Part shown: positions 21,926-33,433 of the stretch, piece after piece | Position numbering within the stretch: position 1 is the first letter of the stretch | Layout of the letters: each line of letters opens with the position of its first letter | Assembly: GCA_004380135.1 (NCBI GenBank) | Contig: QXCR01000084.1 | Location: 1-64,000, forward strand | Direction: 5' to 3' | DNA length: 64,000 nucleotides | Origin: Stemphylium vesicarium | Taxonomy: Eukaryota > Ascomycota > Dothideomycetes > Pleosporales > Pleosporaceae | Translations under genes and position numbers: made by a program | The notes under the pieces: model-generated | Database searches by the model: none | Seen by the model: only the letters and a program-made list of their open reading frames with translations | Told to the model about the DNA's origin: nothing

Positions 21926-24148
21926 TTAGGCATTGATGATGAGATTACGTTGGCTGGTGTCTTCGGGATAGGCTCCAAAGACGAATCGGTATAGCTCGCT
22001 CAGCCATTTGAACGACTCGCTGCGGCCTAGCCATTGCACGGATCGTCCAATCTCAAGTGCCGTCAGCCTGCGAAGTGGTTGTGCGTGAATGCTCCGTAGC
22101 GTCGGGTCTGCGAGAACAAGCTTCCGGTAGCTGTCGAACAGTTGGCTTTGCCAAGCTTCAGTCCCAAAGCTATTGGAGGGTAATGCACGAATAAAGTCTG
22201 GAAGTGGTATCTGACGATTGTAGCCGGTGTTGATGGCTGCCTTGATGATGAGTCCTTTCAGACGCACCAGGTTAGGGTCCTCTCGACCAGCAGTGGCGGT
22301 AGAGGACGTGTGGGCCGAAGCATCCGAGTAGGTAGAGAGATTAGAAGAAGCAGATGACCAACGGTCGTGAGTTCGCGTCATGCCCGCCTCGGGGCCAAGA
22401 ACAAGGATGTTTGGGACATTAGGCTCATCTGCTGGCGAGAATTCCTCACGGTCATCAAAGATGGTAGTAGGGGTCTCTGGTTGCATCGGGGTCGCCCTTC
22501 TCGAAGAAATTGCCGAGTGGTATGATTCGTTCACGCTTGAAGATCGCCCAGACCGCTCCGAGTATGCAGGCTGCGATCGATGTGTCACAGAACTGCGTCC
22601 TACGGAAAAAGCGTACTCGGTCGGTCGCGGAGTGCCGCGGTCGGGTCGCACCTGCGTCCAGCCCTCACGGAACAAATCGCACAGTTCCCAGCAAGCTTGG
22701 ATGGCCGACCCAAGCAGCTCTTCGTCGGCGGGCTTACCGTCACGGCTGTTCTGGCGGAGGCTGAACAGCATTTCTGCCAGTGACCAGCAAGCGTGCAACA
22801 GGGAATCTGTCTCTTCCGGAAGTGAAGTTCGCTGCTTCATCAGGCGATGGCACAGCGTCAGGTAAAAGTCCAGTGTCCGTTCACGGAAGGTCTCGGGGAG
22901 TGTGCGGTCATGGGCATTGTAGAGATGGTTGTTCAGCTCGAAGCTGACTCTGAGCACCGAATCTGATGCCTCGTCGCCACGCTGCCGTACATCGAACAAA
23001 GCCTGGCAAAAGTCACGGCAAAGCTCCAGCGTGGGTCGAACCTGGGCTGTGGGGTTCTCCTCGCGGCTTTCATAGAGTTTCTGGCACAGGCGCCAGCATG
23101 TCCTCCATGCGTGTTCTTGCATGTCGGCGCTTCCGCCCGAGAAGTGAAACATGCGCGTCCTGTGGTGTTGACTCAATTTGGCCAAGGAGTTGCATAGCGT
23201 CCAGCATTCGTCCAGCGCACTTCGGAGGGCAGCTACTTCCTTCTCCGTCTCGTGGATTCCGATGATTGCTTGTCCCATGGTCTGGGTGCCGATCGAGGCT
23301 GATTCGCCCTCCTGCGACTGTGACGACTGGCTGTCATCCTGGTCGATGACGGAACTGGCAGAGGAATCAGTAGTGGTGTGGTCCTCGTATTCAGCAATGT
23401 CGGCGAGATTCACGCTCTTGCGGGCACTGCGCCGTCTGAGGTCCTCTTCAAAATCTTGCCGCGTTTGTGCACGTGGCGTACTACGATCTGGAGCAATCGA
23501 ATTCGGGACTGCCGTGTCAATTGGAGCCGTATACGCAGAGGACGAAGATGAATGCTTCTCCTCAACGTCAGGTAGCATGTTGGCTTCTGGTGTCGAGGGC
23601 GAAACCACGGCGGTGTTATCCGACGTGTTCGCGCTGGACGACGCGCCCGAGGTGCTTACGCGACTGAATTGCTTGAAGCTGTCGGGGGCATGGATGACAG
23701 ATGGAGGTGCATCGTCCGAGTCTGCCCTGCGCACGGTAGTATTGAGTCTGTGAGTATGGGGCTGTGGCACACGTTAGGATGCGGCGTGCATGTTTATCAA
23801 GCTGGTGGCGGCCTACCTTTGCTTGACTGTCCTGGCTCGCCGGGCTCACGATGTCGTCAGTGCCCGGCGATCTTATCTCACTCATGCCATCCTCGCTAGG
23901 GTGGTCCTCTTGCGCATCGTCCTCAATCTGTGGTGGGGTCAGCCCCGCGTCTTCTCACGTCTATCCATCACGTCGCCTACCTCAGTGTGGTCGGTGTGAC
24001 TGGTACCATTGCTGTCGACGGGCGACGGGTCCACGGTGGCCGGGTATGGGCTCGGCGGGGGTTGCAGGTGGTCAGACGGATGTCCTGAGGATCTTGGGGA
24101 GTCCATGTTAGTCGGGACTTCGCATTGGGGCACCGAGCGAGGGGGCAT
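21926..24148 (-). CDS. Helical-repeat protein of unknown function
   Basis: Three exons, complement(join(21926..23761,23817..23927,23981..24148)), 704 aa. Introns of 53 and 54 nt both have GTAGGC donors and CACAG acceptors. The first about 270 residues are disordered and acidic/Ser-rich. Residues about 275-460 hold about seven helical repeats, with cores such as ECWTLCNSLAKL, TCWRLCQKLYESR, CRDFCQALFDVR, DFYLTLCHRLMKQR, ACWSLAEMLFSLR and ACWELCDLF, spaced about 25-36 residues. A Ser-rich linker follows, then a conserved-looking C-terminal segment (about 600-704, with AAINTGYNRQIPLPDFIRAL and WLSELYRFVFG). I do not recognise a named family; it looks like a conserved fungal scaffold, without membrane segments or signal peptide. 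The start at ATG 24148 is the first in-frame ATG; the next in-frame ATG is 14 codons downstream. Confidence 0.82.
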
Positions 24149-27100
24149 CGCACCTATTTGAAAAGACCTGGGCAAAGGTGCCAGGCGAACTGGGCGAGTC
24201 CGTGTAGGGGCTGAATGCCGACATGGACTTTAGGCCACTCGGTGACGGCATAAGCTGCGTCGCGGTTGCCATGCCTCACGTTGCTCTTTTAGAAGGGCAC
24301 AACAGAGAAAGTGCGCCAGAGCTGCGCCGGATCTACGCCGCCGTTAGAGGTGCTGGGTGTCGCGGTCGACAAGTCGGCTGCCTATCACTGGCCGGGTCGC
24401 TGATGGCAAGGCTGAAGCGGCGAGTCACGAATCAAAAGGGAAATGCGCGGCGCGAAGACGTTGGGCGAGCGACGAGAGCGCTTGCGTCTAGTTTAAAGAA
24501 AGACGGGACGAGGCTTATCAGAGCAGGCCAGCTGCCGGGAGAGGCTCAATGGGATGGGGAGCTCGGGGGTGGTGGGAGTGGTTTGTTTCAATACAGCGAC
24601 TCTGCCTCGGTGGAGACTCCTCAGCGCAGCTCGCAGGCGTCAAGCTGAGTGTGTAACTAGTAGCGAACACTGTCCGTTCACCTAAACTTGGCACATCAGA
24701 CGAATGGCGACGCTCAGCGGGGCCAGGCTCCAGGGATGAACTGCAGCTTAAGCGCCCGAGGGCCACGCTAGATTGCGGGCATGCTGAGCGATCCCGCGCC
24801 GTGCGTGCCAGAGACACGACACTGGATCCTCTAGAACAGCCACGGCTGGGGCTCTACCACAGTAGTTGCTCCATCAGCTCCAGCTCCAGCTCCAGCTCCC
24901 GAACTCATGGGGAACACCTGATTCCTGACATGGTCATAGAATCAAGCTTGGAAATGGCCTGCCTCTCTTTTCCAACGTCTGCAGAGGGTTAGGGCTGGTG
25001 AGACGCTAATGCGCCCTTCCTCAAAACGGCTCTATCATGTGCAGGGCGACAGCAGTGAGCGTGCGGCACAGCAGCGACTCCCCCGTACGCCCCATCGACA
25101 TCGACGTGGCCGCCTTGCAGCAAATGGTTCTCTCCAAAAGGTGATGGCCTTCCTTACTCGCAAACCCTTCCGCCGACACATGGCATCGTTAGAGCCTCTT
25201 CTTGCTGCTATATCCACTCCGCTAGCTCATCTCCAGATTTTACAAGCGTGTCGGCCGTCTCCCGATGCCATGTGCCCGGATGCTCCAAATTGGCCAATCA
25301 CTCCACCAAGTCGCTCTCTTGGACGCAAAAGTCCAAAATTCTTCCTTCTTCCAGCCTACCACGGCCAGCGCCGCGCCTTTGTCCAATATTTCTTTGCTTT
25401 GGCAGGCAGCTCGCTTGTTGCTTTTTTCCATTCACACATACACGACCCAGCTGCTCGCCGTGGTGCGACCTGCGCCCCTCCCGCGTTTGACATTAGCCGC
25501 GCCCAGAGCTTGCCGTAAGCGCCGTAGAGCACACAACTTTCGGCCTCTGCTCAACCGGCAGGAGCAATCTCCCAGATGACTGACAGGAGGCTGCAGCTAT
25601 GGCCTGCATAATCTCCAAGCAAGCCCAAATACGCCCAGTTGGGAAAATGTAAGCCAAGCTGAAGCCCGCGGCCATGCACGCCCAAGGCACGCGAGGAACC
25701 TCCATCTATGCGCAGTGGCCGTGCTGAAGAGGGGCGTCGACCTAGCTGAGGCCCCACTTCTTGGTGATGACTTTGTGTAGACCCAACCGAAGCAGCCCCG
25801 CTCTCACGTTATCGGCGCTTACTGCCATTGTCTCTTTGGCACCCACCGACACCACCAACGGCACCTGCACTCTTCGGGTATCGAGATGCAGACGGCTCCG
25901 TGTGTCAAAAGACGCGACAGACGATGGTCTGAAAACTATCCCTGCTAGCCACTGCCACGCCGAAGCCCAATGTACCGGTATTTCGCTACCCGGAAGACTG
26001 GCGGCGGGTCTAATGTGGCCGTCAACCAGAGAATCATCTGTTTGACATGACAAGATCAGATCGAGCGTCATCATGAGGAACTTTTTGAAAAAGATTTGCG
26101 TAGACAACGTTGGCAACGCACACGAAGAACCTAGCCAAGAGCTACCAACGTGCGCTTCTATCCCTCTGAACATTGCATATGCAGAGGCCTGTTTGCATAC
26201 TTTCGTTTCTCCGTCAAACAACATCCCAATAAGAAGGCTTTTCTGCCACCAACAGCCAACAGTTACCACTCTTCGACGTCAAGAGCGACCATGACTAACT
26301 CCAAACACCATCACCGATTTCACAGCAACTCGGAGCACTAGGTCCACACTTCAAGCCACCCAAAGCCACCGATCCAAGCATAACGCTACCCATGGCGTGA
26401 ATTCTCCGAGGGGCTCAGCTCTTGGAAACACTCCCTTCCGTGCCAGGCGCTACTGCGACCACTACCGACCAAATGTTGTGTTTGTCAGCCCTACACGAAC
26501 ACCACCACGCCTCGCAATCAAGCAATGCGTTTGTCAAAGTCTGCCTTGCGCAAACGAAGTTTGTTTATAGCCTTGTGCTACTGACGCTGTGGACCAGCAT
26601 GAAGGCTGATGTTCCACCGCCTCCTGGAAGACGAGCCTGCACGCCTCCACAAGGGTGACTATCGGCCATACATGATAATGTGTGAGTTCTAACCGCCGGT
26701 CAAGATTGTGTTTCTTCTTCTACTACCGATGCACTATCCTGGAGGCGGGGACTTGCTTCATGATTCAGGTCACCACCCATAGGCCAACGCCTACGTCTAA
26801 CAGAATGCGAAGGTAGTCTACTCACTGAGGTGCACGCTTTCTGCAATGGTCAAAAGTAAAAACAAACGTAAAAGTTCGGCTATTAGTATCAATCGGGCCA
26901 TATGGCTGGTATTCCCCGTTGAAACGTTCATGATGAAATCTATCGCCATTAATACAGCATGAGAATGTCACTGCAGTGGAGCCAGTACTTCCAAAGGCCA
27001 AGATATCTAAATCTTTACAGGCAGTGCACATCTACATGACCAGTCTAATCATCCGATGATCGCTCGCACGCCATTAGATTAAGGCAGTTTTGCAGGATAA

Positions 27101-27807
27101 CTACCCAGGGGAGAACACGACTTTGCTTTCGCTTCGTCAGTCAGGTATCCTCTTGACCTTTCTAGGCGGTACTCAATGCCTGCCTAGTTCTATTCCATAG
27201 CCTCAAACTTTATCAAGCGAGAATCGTAAGGTACTGCATTTGTTTGAAGTTGCCAAAGTGGAAGTGAGGCAGCTAGCCAAATGGCGCAATCTCACCAGCC
27301 GCCGGGCTGAAGCTCCTGTGGTCAAGCAGACTCTACCTCCATGTCGCTAGCCATTGTTCGGATTTTTTTTCTTCTACCCAGCTCAAAGTCACTCTCTGGC
27401 CATCTTTTGGCGCTTTTGGACGGGCGCAGTAGTCCTGCCCGCAATTGATTGCCAGACTTAAATCGGCAGTTAGATTGACACCCGCGCAGATCTTTACGTC
27501 TTAGCTTTGCACAGCATATCTTCACGCGCAACAAATGAGGAGGCATATACATGCGTGGCATCTTAATGACCTTCCCTTTGACGCCCAGTGCGGGGCTGTC
27601 CTTCACCGGTACTGTATTCGGACGATACCCTTCAGCCTCTTCAGCTGAGAGCCTCGGCAAGCCACCAGCATGTAGCCCAAGGCAAATCCCCAAAGCTTGA
27701 TGGGCACACACCTTCCTCGTGCAATTACCCCCACCACTAACAAAATTACTTTCCAGCATACGTCAAAACTTAGCATTGCTTTTGTTATTATATTCCAACC
27801 ACTCACC
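24149..27807. other. Long gene-free region (3.7 kb)
   Basis: Between divergent genes. Several frames of 140-175 codons exist (for example 24223-24648 plus and 25742-26269 minus), but none has recognisable motifs, a clear Kozak start or splice signals. A short tandem of AGCTCC units lies at about 24875-24900. It may hold long 5' leaders, regulatory DNA or a non-coding transcript; nothing specific can be assigned. Confidence 0.5.
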
Positions 27808-29186
27808 ATGCCTCTCGTCCGGTCCTCAAACCACCAATCCTCACAGCCCGACCTCAAACCATGCCCACGGCCAAACTTCACCCAAGGACACAACGACTGG
27901 CTCCAAGTCACCTCACCGCGGCATATCGAGAACTTTGACATTTGCCCCGACTGCTACAACACCTCCTTCCGCAACACGCGCTATGCACCGTGCATCTCGC
28001 AGGGCCCAGCCAAACCCGCCAACTACTCCTGTGCCTGTGATTTCTCCATGTCATGGACCCGAATAGCCTACACATGGCTCTTCGCGCAAAACCAGCCTGA
28101 CCTGCAGCTACTGGGCGAGCTCTCGCGCCTTCAACCAGACTCAGACGGCGCATGCCCAAACACCAACACGGATGACGCCGAGGTAGCAAAAGGGGGCAAA
28201 CCCTCCGTGGCACGAACATGGTACAGTCTGCAGGACCCTTTGACGGGCACGCTGCTCGACGAATTAACAGCGTGTTCGCACTGCGTCGCGCACATCAACA
28301 CCATCTTCCCCATTCTCCGCCGCATCTTCGTGCCCGTCGCAAACGGGCGCCGGATCCACGCTACATGCGACCTGATGGTCGGCGGCGCCGGCCAGCAACG
28401 GTGTCTCGAGTATATCGACCAAATAGCGCAAGTCGCCCACAGCGCCATGGAAACCGGAACCCTCAACCTTTCCCCCTTGATCAGCTACGTGAAGAAATGG
28501 GCCCTCGTCCCAATTTGCCCGGGAGGCCAACTCGTCACAGGCCGGAAACAAACCTCGCTCCCCAGCACAGTCCCTGAATTCACAGCCTGCGAGGAATGCA
28601 CCTTGAAACACATCATCCCCTTGCTTTCCTCCAACGGTACTGCTCCCGCGCTCCTGACCGACATCTCAACCCAAACTATCCACCCCAACGGCTTCTTCTG
28701 CGACCTCTTTTCTCCCCGCTTACAGGGCTACTTTGCAGATGCATGTCGCACGGGTGATGCGGAGCGGTATCGCCGCCAGCTTACGGATCGGTTCAACAAG
28801 GCGCAGGAGCTTGATGCAAGGATTAGTCGGATGAAGGGCGAGTGTGCGCTGCTGAAGCGGCAGAGTCAGGCGCATATGAATATGATGGCCGTGGCGAAGA
28901 GTGCGGCTGTGGTTGCGAATCGGAGTTGGAGTGTGGGTGGGTGGATTGGTGTGCCTGTAAGTTCTTCTGTCTCTCTATTTCTCCATGTTATTTTTGACGA
29001 GGTTGGTGTGTGTGATTGTGTAAGGGAAAGATGAATCTGATTTTAATGTGTGTGATGTGTGTTTAGATTGATTGGAGTACGACGAATGCGGAAATGGCGA
29101 AAGCGAATGAAAAGGCGATGCAGGCTGCTGTGATTGAAGATGGGATTACGGATTTGGAAAACGAATGGGTTCAGTATTGGAAATGA
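27808..29186 (+). CDS. Cysteine-rich fungal protein of unknown function
   Basis: Two exons, join(27808..28956,29067..29186), 422 aa. The 110-nt intron starts GTAAGT and ends TTTAG, phase 0, joining GWIGVP to IDWSTTNAEMAKANEKAMQ. The start ATG 27808 sits in CTCACCATGCC. Cys pairs are spread through the protein: CPDCYNTSF, YSCACDF, CSHCVAHI, CDLMVGGAGQQRC, CEECTLKHI, CDLF, DACRTGD. The C-terminal third is an amphipathic or coiled helix (FNKAQELDARISRMKGECALL), and the end has DLENEW. The spaced Cys pairs suggest metal binding, but no known zinc-finger type fits clearly. No signal peptide or membrane helix is evident. It is convergent with the LysRS gene, whose stop lies 125 bp beyond. Confidence 0.82.
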
Positions 29187-29311
29187 GAAAAAGAGAAAAA
29201 GAGAAAAAGAGACAATTTCAACACAAAATACCGTACATCCCGAGCAGAAAACCAACACTCATTCCAAATAAATTTCATTTGATCATAAAAACATTCATCA
29301 TTCACACTACG

Positions 29312-31093
29312 TTACTTCATCCTCGACATACCCACAACATTCCTCAGTGTCCCAAAGGGCAACACATCGGCAATCCGCTTCTTGTTCGCAAACAGCATAA
29401 CTAAGCGATCCAGGCCACAGCCCCAGCCGCCCGTGGGCGGCATTCCCCACTCAAGCGCCTCGAGATAACTCTCATCAATCGCGCCCTCATGGCCGTCGGG
29501 ATGGGAATCGCGCTGTTGTCTGAACTTCCTGCGCTGCTCAAACGGCGAGTTCTCTTCTTCGTACGCATTGACGTATTCGCGGCCGTGGATGAAGAGCTCC
29601 ACGCGCGCGGCCACACGCTGGCCCGTCGTATCGTCGACGAAGGATTTGGAGAGCGGGGACAGCGCTTCCGGGTGCTGTGTTATGAACGTCGGGTTTATGC
29701 ATAGCGGCTCGATGTATGTCTCTGCGAGGGTGTCGAGGAGACGGGGGAGAGTGGGGTTGGGAGGGACTTCCAAGCTGAGGTCTTTGAACAGCTGGAGGAC
29801 GGCGTTGGGCGCATCAGGGTTGCTGAGATCGGGCAGCTTGCGGCCGCTGGCGCGCTCGATGGTGGGGATGAAGGGCAGTTGCGCAAACGGGTGGGAGAAA
29901 TCTACGTTCTCGGGTGCTGCCAGCGTGGGAAAGTAGGTTGAGCGCAACGACTCGATTGCCGTGTGGAGACCGTGAACTAGCTGCTCCGTCCGCGCAATCA
30001 CGACGGGTAGTGTGGCGCCGACTTCGTAGAACTCGCATGTGGAGAATTCGGGGTTGTGCGTGTTGTCTACGCCTTCGTTTCGGAAGACGCGCCCGATTTC
30101 GAAGATTTTGTCTTGGCCGCCGATGATTAGGCGCTTGAGGTTTAGCTCCGGGGCTATACGCAGTCGCACGGGTATGTTGGAGAGTTCATTGGCAACGGTC
30201 TCAAAGGGACGGGCGATGGCGCCGCCTGCGTTGACGTCGAATATTGGTGTCTCGACTTCTAGGAACCCGCTTTGGATGAAGTAGGTACGCACGTAGTCGT
30301 ATATGAGGGCGCGCAGACGAAGCACATCGCCGGGCTCATCGCTTGTGAGAGCGTGAATATGTGGTCGGCGAGCGAGTGTCTCGGCGTCTTCAATCTTCTC
30401 TGGCAGATGGTGGAGGCATGGAGCGAGGATTTTGGGTACGTCGAGGGCGAGGATGGAGACTTGTCCGGTCGACGTCTTGGTTGGGTTACCTCTGATGGCT
30501 ACAAGAGGGTATGAGCACATGAACATCACAACACACATGGTGGCTACATACAAACCCAATCACCAATTCTGGCAACCTTCTTAAAGCTCTTGAAGTTTTC
30601 ATCCAGGTCATCTTGCGGATTAAGCTTCTTCAGCTCTACCATGACTTGGAGTCGCTGTGCATCGCGTTCAATATCCAGAAACATCAATTTGGAGCCAAGT
30701 AGCCGCACTGAGCGCACCCTTCCTGACATCCACTGTCAGAACCGGAACGTATCATGTTCACGGGTGGTGATGTATCCTACCAAACACAGACACGATATCC
30801 GTTCCCGTTTCTTCAATGCCTTCATACTTTGCGTTGAAGTCGTGCACCGACAGGTTCTGCGTGTTGGGAGAGTGCACCAGTCTCGGATGATAGTCACCCA
30901 ATGGCTTCACCTTGGCCAAGTGCTCGAGGCGCTTCTGCTTTTCGACATCGTGTGGGCCCGTGTATGCGTCGGCAGCTATACTCTGCGCAAAGCGTCGCTG
31001 GACGGCGAGGTATGCGCGCGCATGATCTGGCCTGATAGACCGGCTAGCACCGTGCAGATATGGACGAAGGAAGCTGACTGTAGGTCTGCTCAT
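29312..31093 (-). CDS. MSK1: Lysyl-tRNA synthetase, mitochondrial (class II)
   Basis: Three exons, complement(join(29312..30498,30552..30722,30781..31093)), 556 aa; introns 58 and 52 nt. The Arg-rich, acid-poor N-terminus (SFLRPYLHGASRSIRPDHARAYL) looks like a mitochondrial presequence. The OB-fold anticodon domain spans exons 1-3 (VFGRVRSVRLLGSKLMFLDI, RIGDWVSIRGNPTKTSTGQ). The class II core follows: motif 1 near SGFLEVETPIFDVNAGGA, motif 2 as FRNEGVDNTHNPEFSTCEFY, and motif 3 as GGWGCGLDRLVMLF. It attaches lysine to mitochondrial tRNA. Length and lack of the cytosolic N-terminal extension fit the Msk1 type. Exon 3 joins as GTT T|CC ATC, which fixes donor GTATGT at 30550. The gene is complete. 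Confidence 0.95.
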
Positions 31094-31885
31094 GGTTCCT
31101 TTTCGCTTCTGTTAGCAACTGATAGCATCAAATAGCTGTAACAGGTTGATTGAGGGAGTAGAGTTCAGTAAAGGGTATGGTGAAGTCAACCGCCCCGAAA
31201 GGCGTCATTCGCAACGGTTCTAAGGTTGTTTTGGATCATCATGTAAAGGAGGGTTTGTGCTTGCCAAACTTTGCGGAAATTTGCAGAGCTCGCTGACTGC
31301 GACGTTACAGTCGGCCATTGGGGCTTGCAAAGGCGCAAAGAACATGACATACGGGAAGTGAATCTTGTACTAACCTTTCTTACAAACATGCCCATCTCTA
31401 CAGAGACGACCGGCGGCATGTGGTGAATTTGGGTGGGTGAGAAACTGACGAAGCTTTTGGTGAAGTTCGCGCTCGGACGGGTGCACGGCCCTATGCTTCA
31501 CGTGATAGCACTAGCGTCAGCTTCCAGGTATATAAACCGCCCGACCTCCGTCCCTCTCTCTCCTTCTTCATACTTACCTTCTTGCGACTCACTGAGCTCA
31601 AGCATTCAGTGGTCTGACAACGTCGCCTCCATTGCACAGCGGGGTGTGGTGTTGTCATGAATCTCCTTCGGGGGCTTCAGCGGGGCAATTTTTGCTGGTC
31701 TGCCACTGCGGCACTCTTTCATTGATTACATTGCCTTGAGCAGTGGGTTGAGGAAGGAGCCATGTCTTTTTTCCCTTGCTGAGGGTCTATGCCATGCCCG
31801 CAGGCTTGGGCCAACTACACCTGGTGTGTATGGTGCTTGCAAATGGAATCTTTCATTTGCTCTGAATATCCCAGCCTTACGTGTA
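31094..31885. other. Intergenic with an isolated TATA box
   Basis: No gene supported. A good TATA element (GGTATATAAACC, about 31528-31539) is followed by a pyrimidine-rich stretch (31552-31590) as in fungal core promoters, but no convincing coding frame follows before the transposon at 31886. Confidence 0.45.
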
Positions 31886-32434
31886 ACGTGTTCCACGGGC
31901 GAGTGCCGCACCCCACCAAACTTACCCACCTTTGCAAGCGTACAGCTCAACAACGCGATAATACAATATATTGATATTAATAGGTAGATAAAGCAGTATC
32001 TTAAATATCCTTTTGGCACGTACGTGAGTTATGTCCAGCCTCTCTACACCTTGTACAGCGCACAAGAGCCTGGCGGCTAAGGCCTGATCGCTCTCCATCT
32101 TGACGCTGTTCACGCTCTATCTGCTCGTCAGCCTCCCTTTGAGCGAGTATATCTTCTCCAGCTCCATTTGTCAGGACTCCATGCTTCTGGAGTCGCTTTT
32201 TCTTGCGCTGCCTACGCGTTGACGCTGTCTCGTTAGCTCTCTCAAGGCTGGCGATCCGATCGCGCATTAGCTCGACGATTACTCTGTAATTGACGAGAAT
32301 TAATAGATGAGATAGCAAGCTGAATGTCTGCTTTATCTGAGGTTGATAGAGTAGCGCTGCGTTGAGCCATTGTATGTTGAGATGAGAGAGCTGGGTAAAT
32401 TTGGTGGGGTGCGGCGCTCGCCCGTGGAACACGT
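31886..32434 (-). mobile_element. Internally deleted DNA transposon (Tc1/mariner-pogo type) with terminal inverted repeats
   Basis: Bases 31886-31928 and 32392-32434 are inverted copies of each other (43 bp, two mismatches), both starting ACGTGTTCCACGGGCGAG from the outside. They are flanked by TA on the left (31884-31885) and TG on the right, consistent with a TA target duplication with one change. Inside, on the minus strand, ATG 32370 opens a short frame (MAQRSATLSTSDKADIQ) typical of a transposase start. A separate frame down to TAA 32001 encodes a transposase-like C-terminus ending in a CCHC knuckle, CTRCREAGHNSRTC. The DDE catalytic core is absent, so it is a non-autonomous 549-bp deletion derivative. 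The superfamily is assigned from the TA duplication, TIRs and knuckle. Confidence 0.85.
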
Positions 32435-33433
32435 TGAGCGTTGTAGAAGTGGCGCCTTCACTCACCGACGGTCCGAAATCCAAGAGGTGGCTCTACCACT
32501 TCCCCTTGGCATCCCCTCGCATGCACTCACGTCTTCAAGACCACTTTAGCCAGCTAAGCGTAAAGCTACATTGATAATTGCATCTAAATACAACGCCCTT
32601 TCAAATGCAGATTCAAGGTCCAGCCGTTGTTCAAAACTGCGCCGAAGACAGGCCTTTGTACCTGCATTAGGTATCGATCTATCCCCCGTTTCATGTCCGT
32701 TTCCGCATCGCATGCATATTAACTCAAGTCCCCAGCGTATGGCAGCTTTCCCATGCGCGATACACCATCATGGTCCTCAGTCGCAAGCATATATATCCAT
32801 GTGGTGCCGTTGGCTTTCGATTACAATTTCGTGTCAGGCTGAACGCCACCACAGCATCGCCTTTGCTCTCGACCCGCTCGCGCGCCCCATGACTCCAACT
32901 AAATCCGCCCCTACCAACTACATCAGGACTTGGAGCTTAACCGATACACAAAGCTATATGCCGAAGACGCCGTGCCGACAAAACGCGGTGTTCTGGCCAT
33001 AGCTTCCCCATGCTTAGCTCCAACGGCGAACGCGAAACGCGAAATGCCCCGCCATGACATCGCCATGACGCTCATCGCAAACGCCCTTCGCCAACATTGA
33101 CCAGCGCCAGCACATGGCAATTCCATCTTTCAGCTCGCGTAGCGGACTTGTGCCCCTCCTCAGCAGGTCATGACGTTAGACTAGCCCCTCCAGGCCCATG
33201 TACAAGGGGGCGGAAAATCCGCTGGTTCGCGGTAGTTGTAAGAGTGCTGCAGATTCAACGTCACATATTGGGCCATATGTCATCGATCTGGTTTCGATAG
33301 TAGTTGAAAAGGTAAGAGGTCTGCGCTGTTTGCACTTGATTTTCTTCATTCAGATTCCTTACCAACCTTCCCAACAACCTTTCACAACTCTATACCCCAC
33401 ATATACAGTAATCCAATACAACCACCGCCCAAG
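32435..33433. other. Intergenic, promoter region of the alcohol dehydrogenase gene
   Basis: No supported gene. The last 100 bases before 33434 are a CA/CT-rich leader (ACCTTCCCAACAACC and similar) typical of well-expressed fungal genes. Cytosine-rich runs occur in 32880-33030 without coding pattern. Confidence 0.5.

Noticed and set aside
24223..24648. 141-codon plus-strand frame upstream of the helical-repeat gene
   Set aside because: No motif, no splice support, and composition like GC-rich non-coding DNA.
25742..26269. 175-codon minus-strand frame
   Set aside because: Mixed hydrophobic and Ser-rich sequence without conserved-looking segments; overlapping frames on the other strand look equally good.
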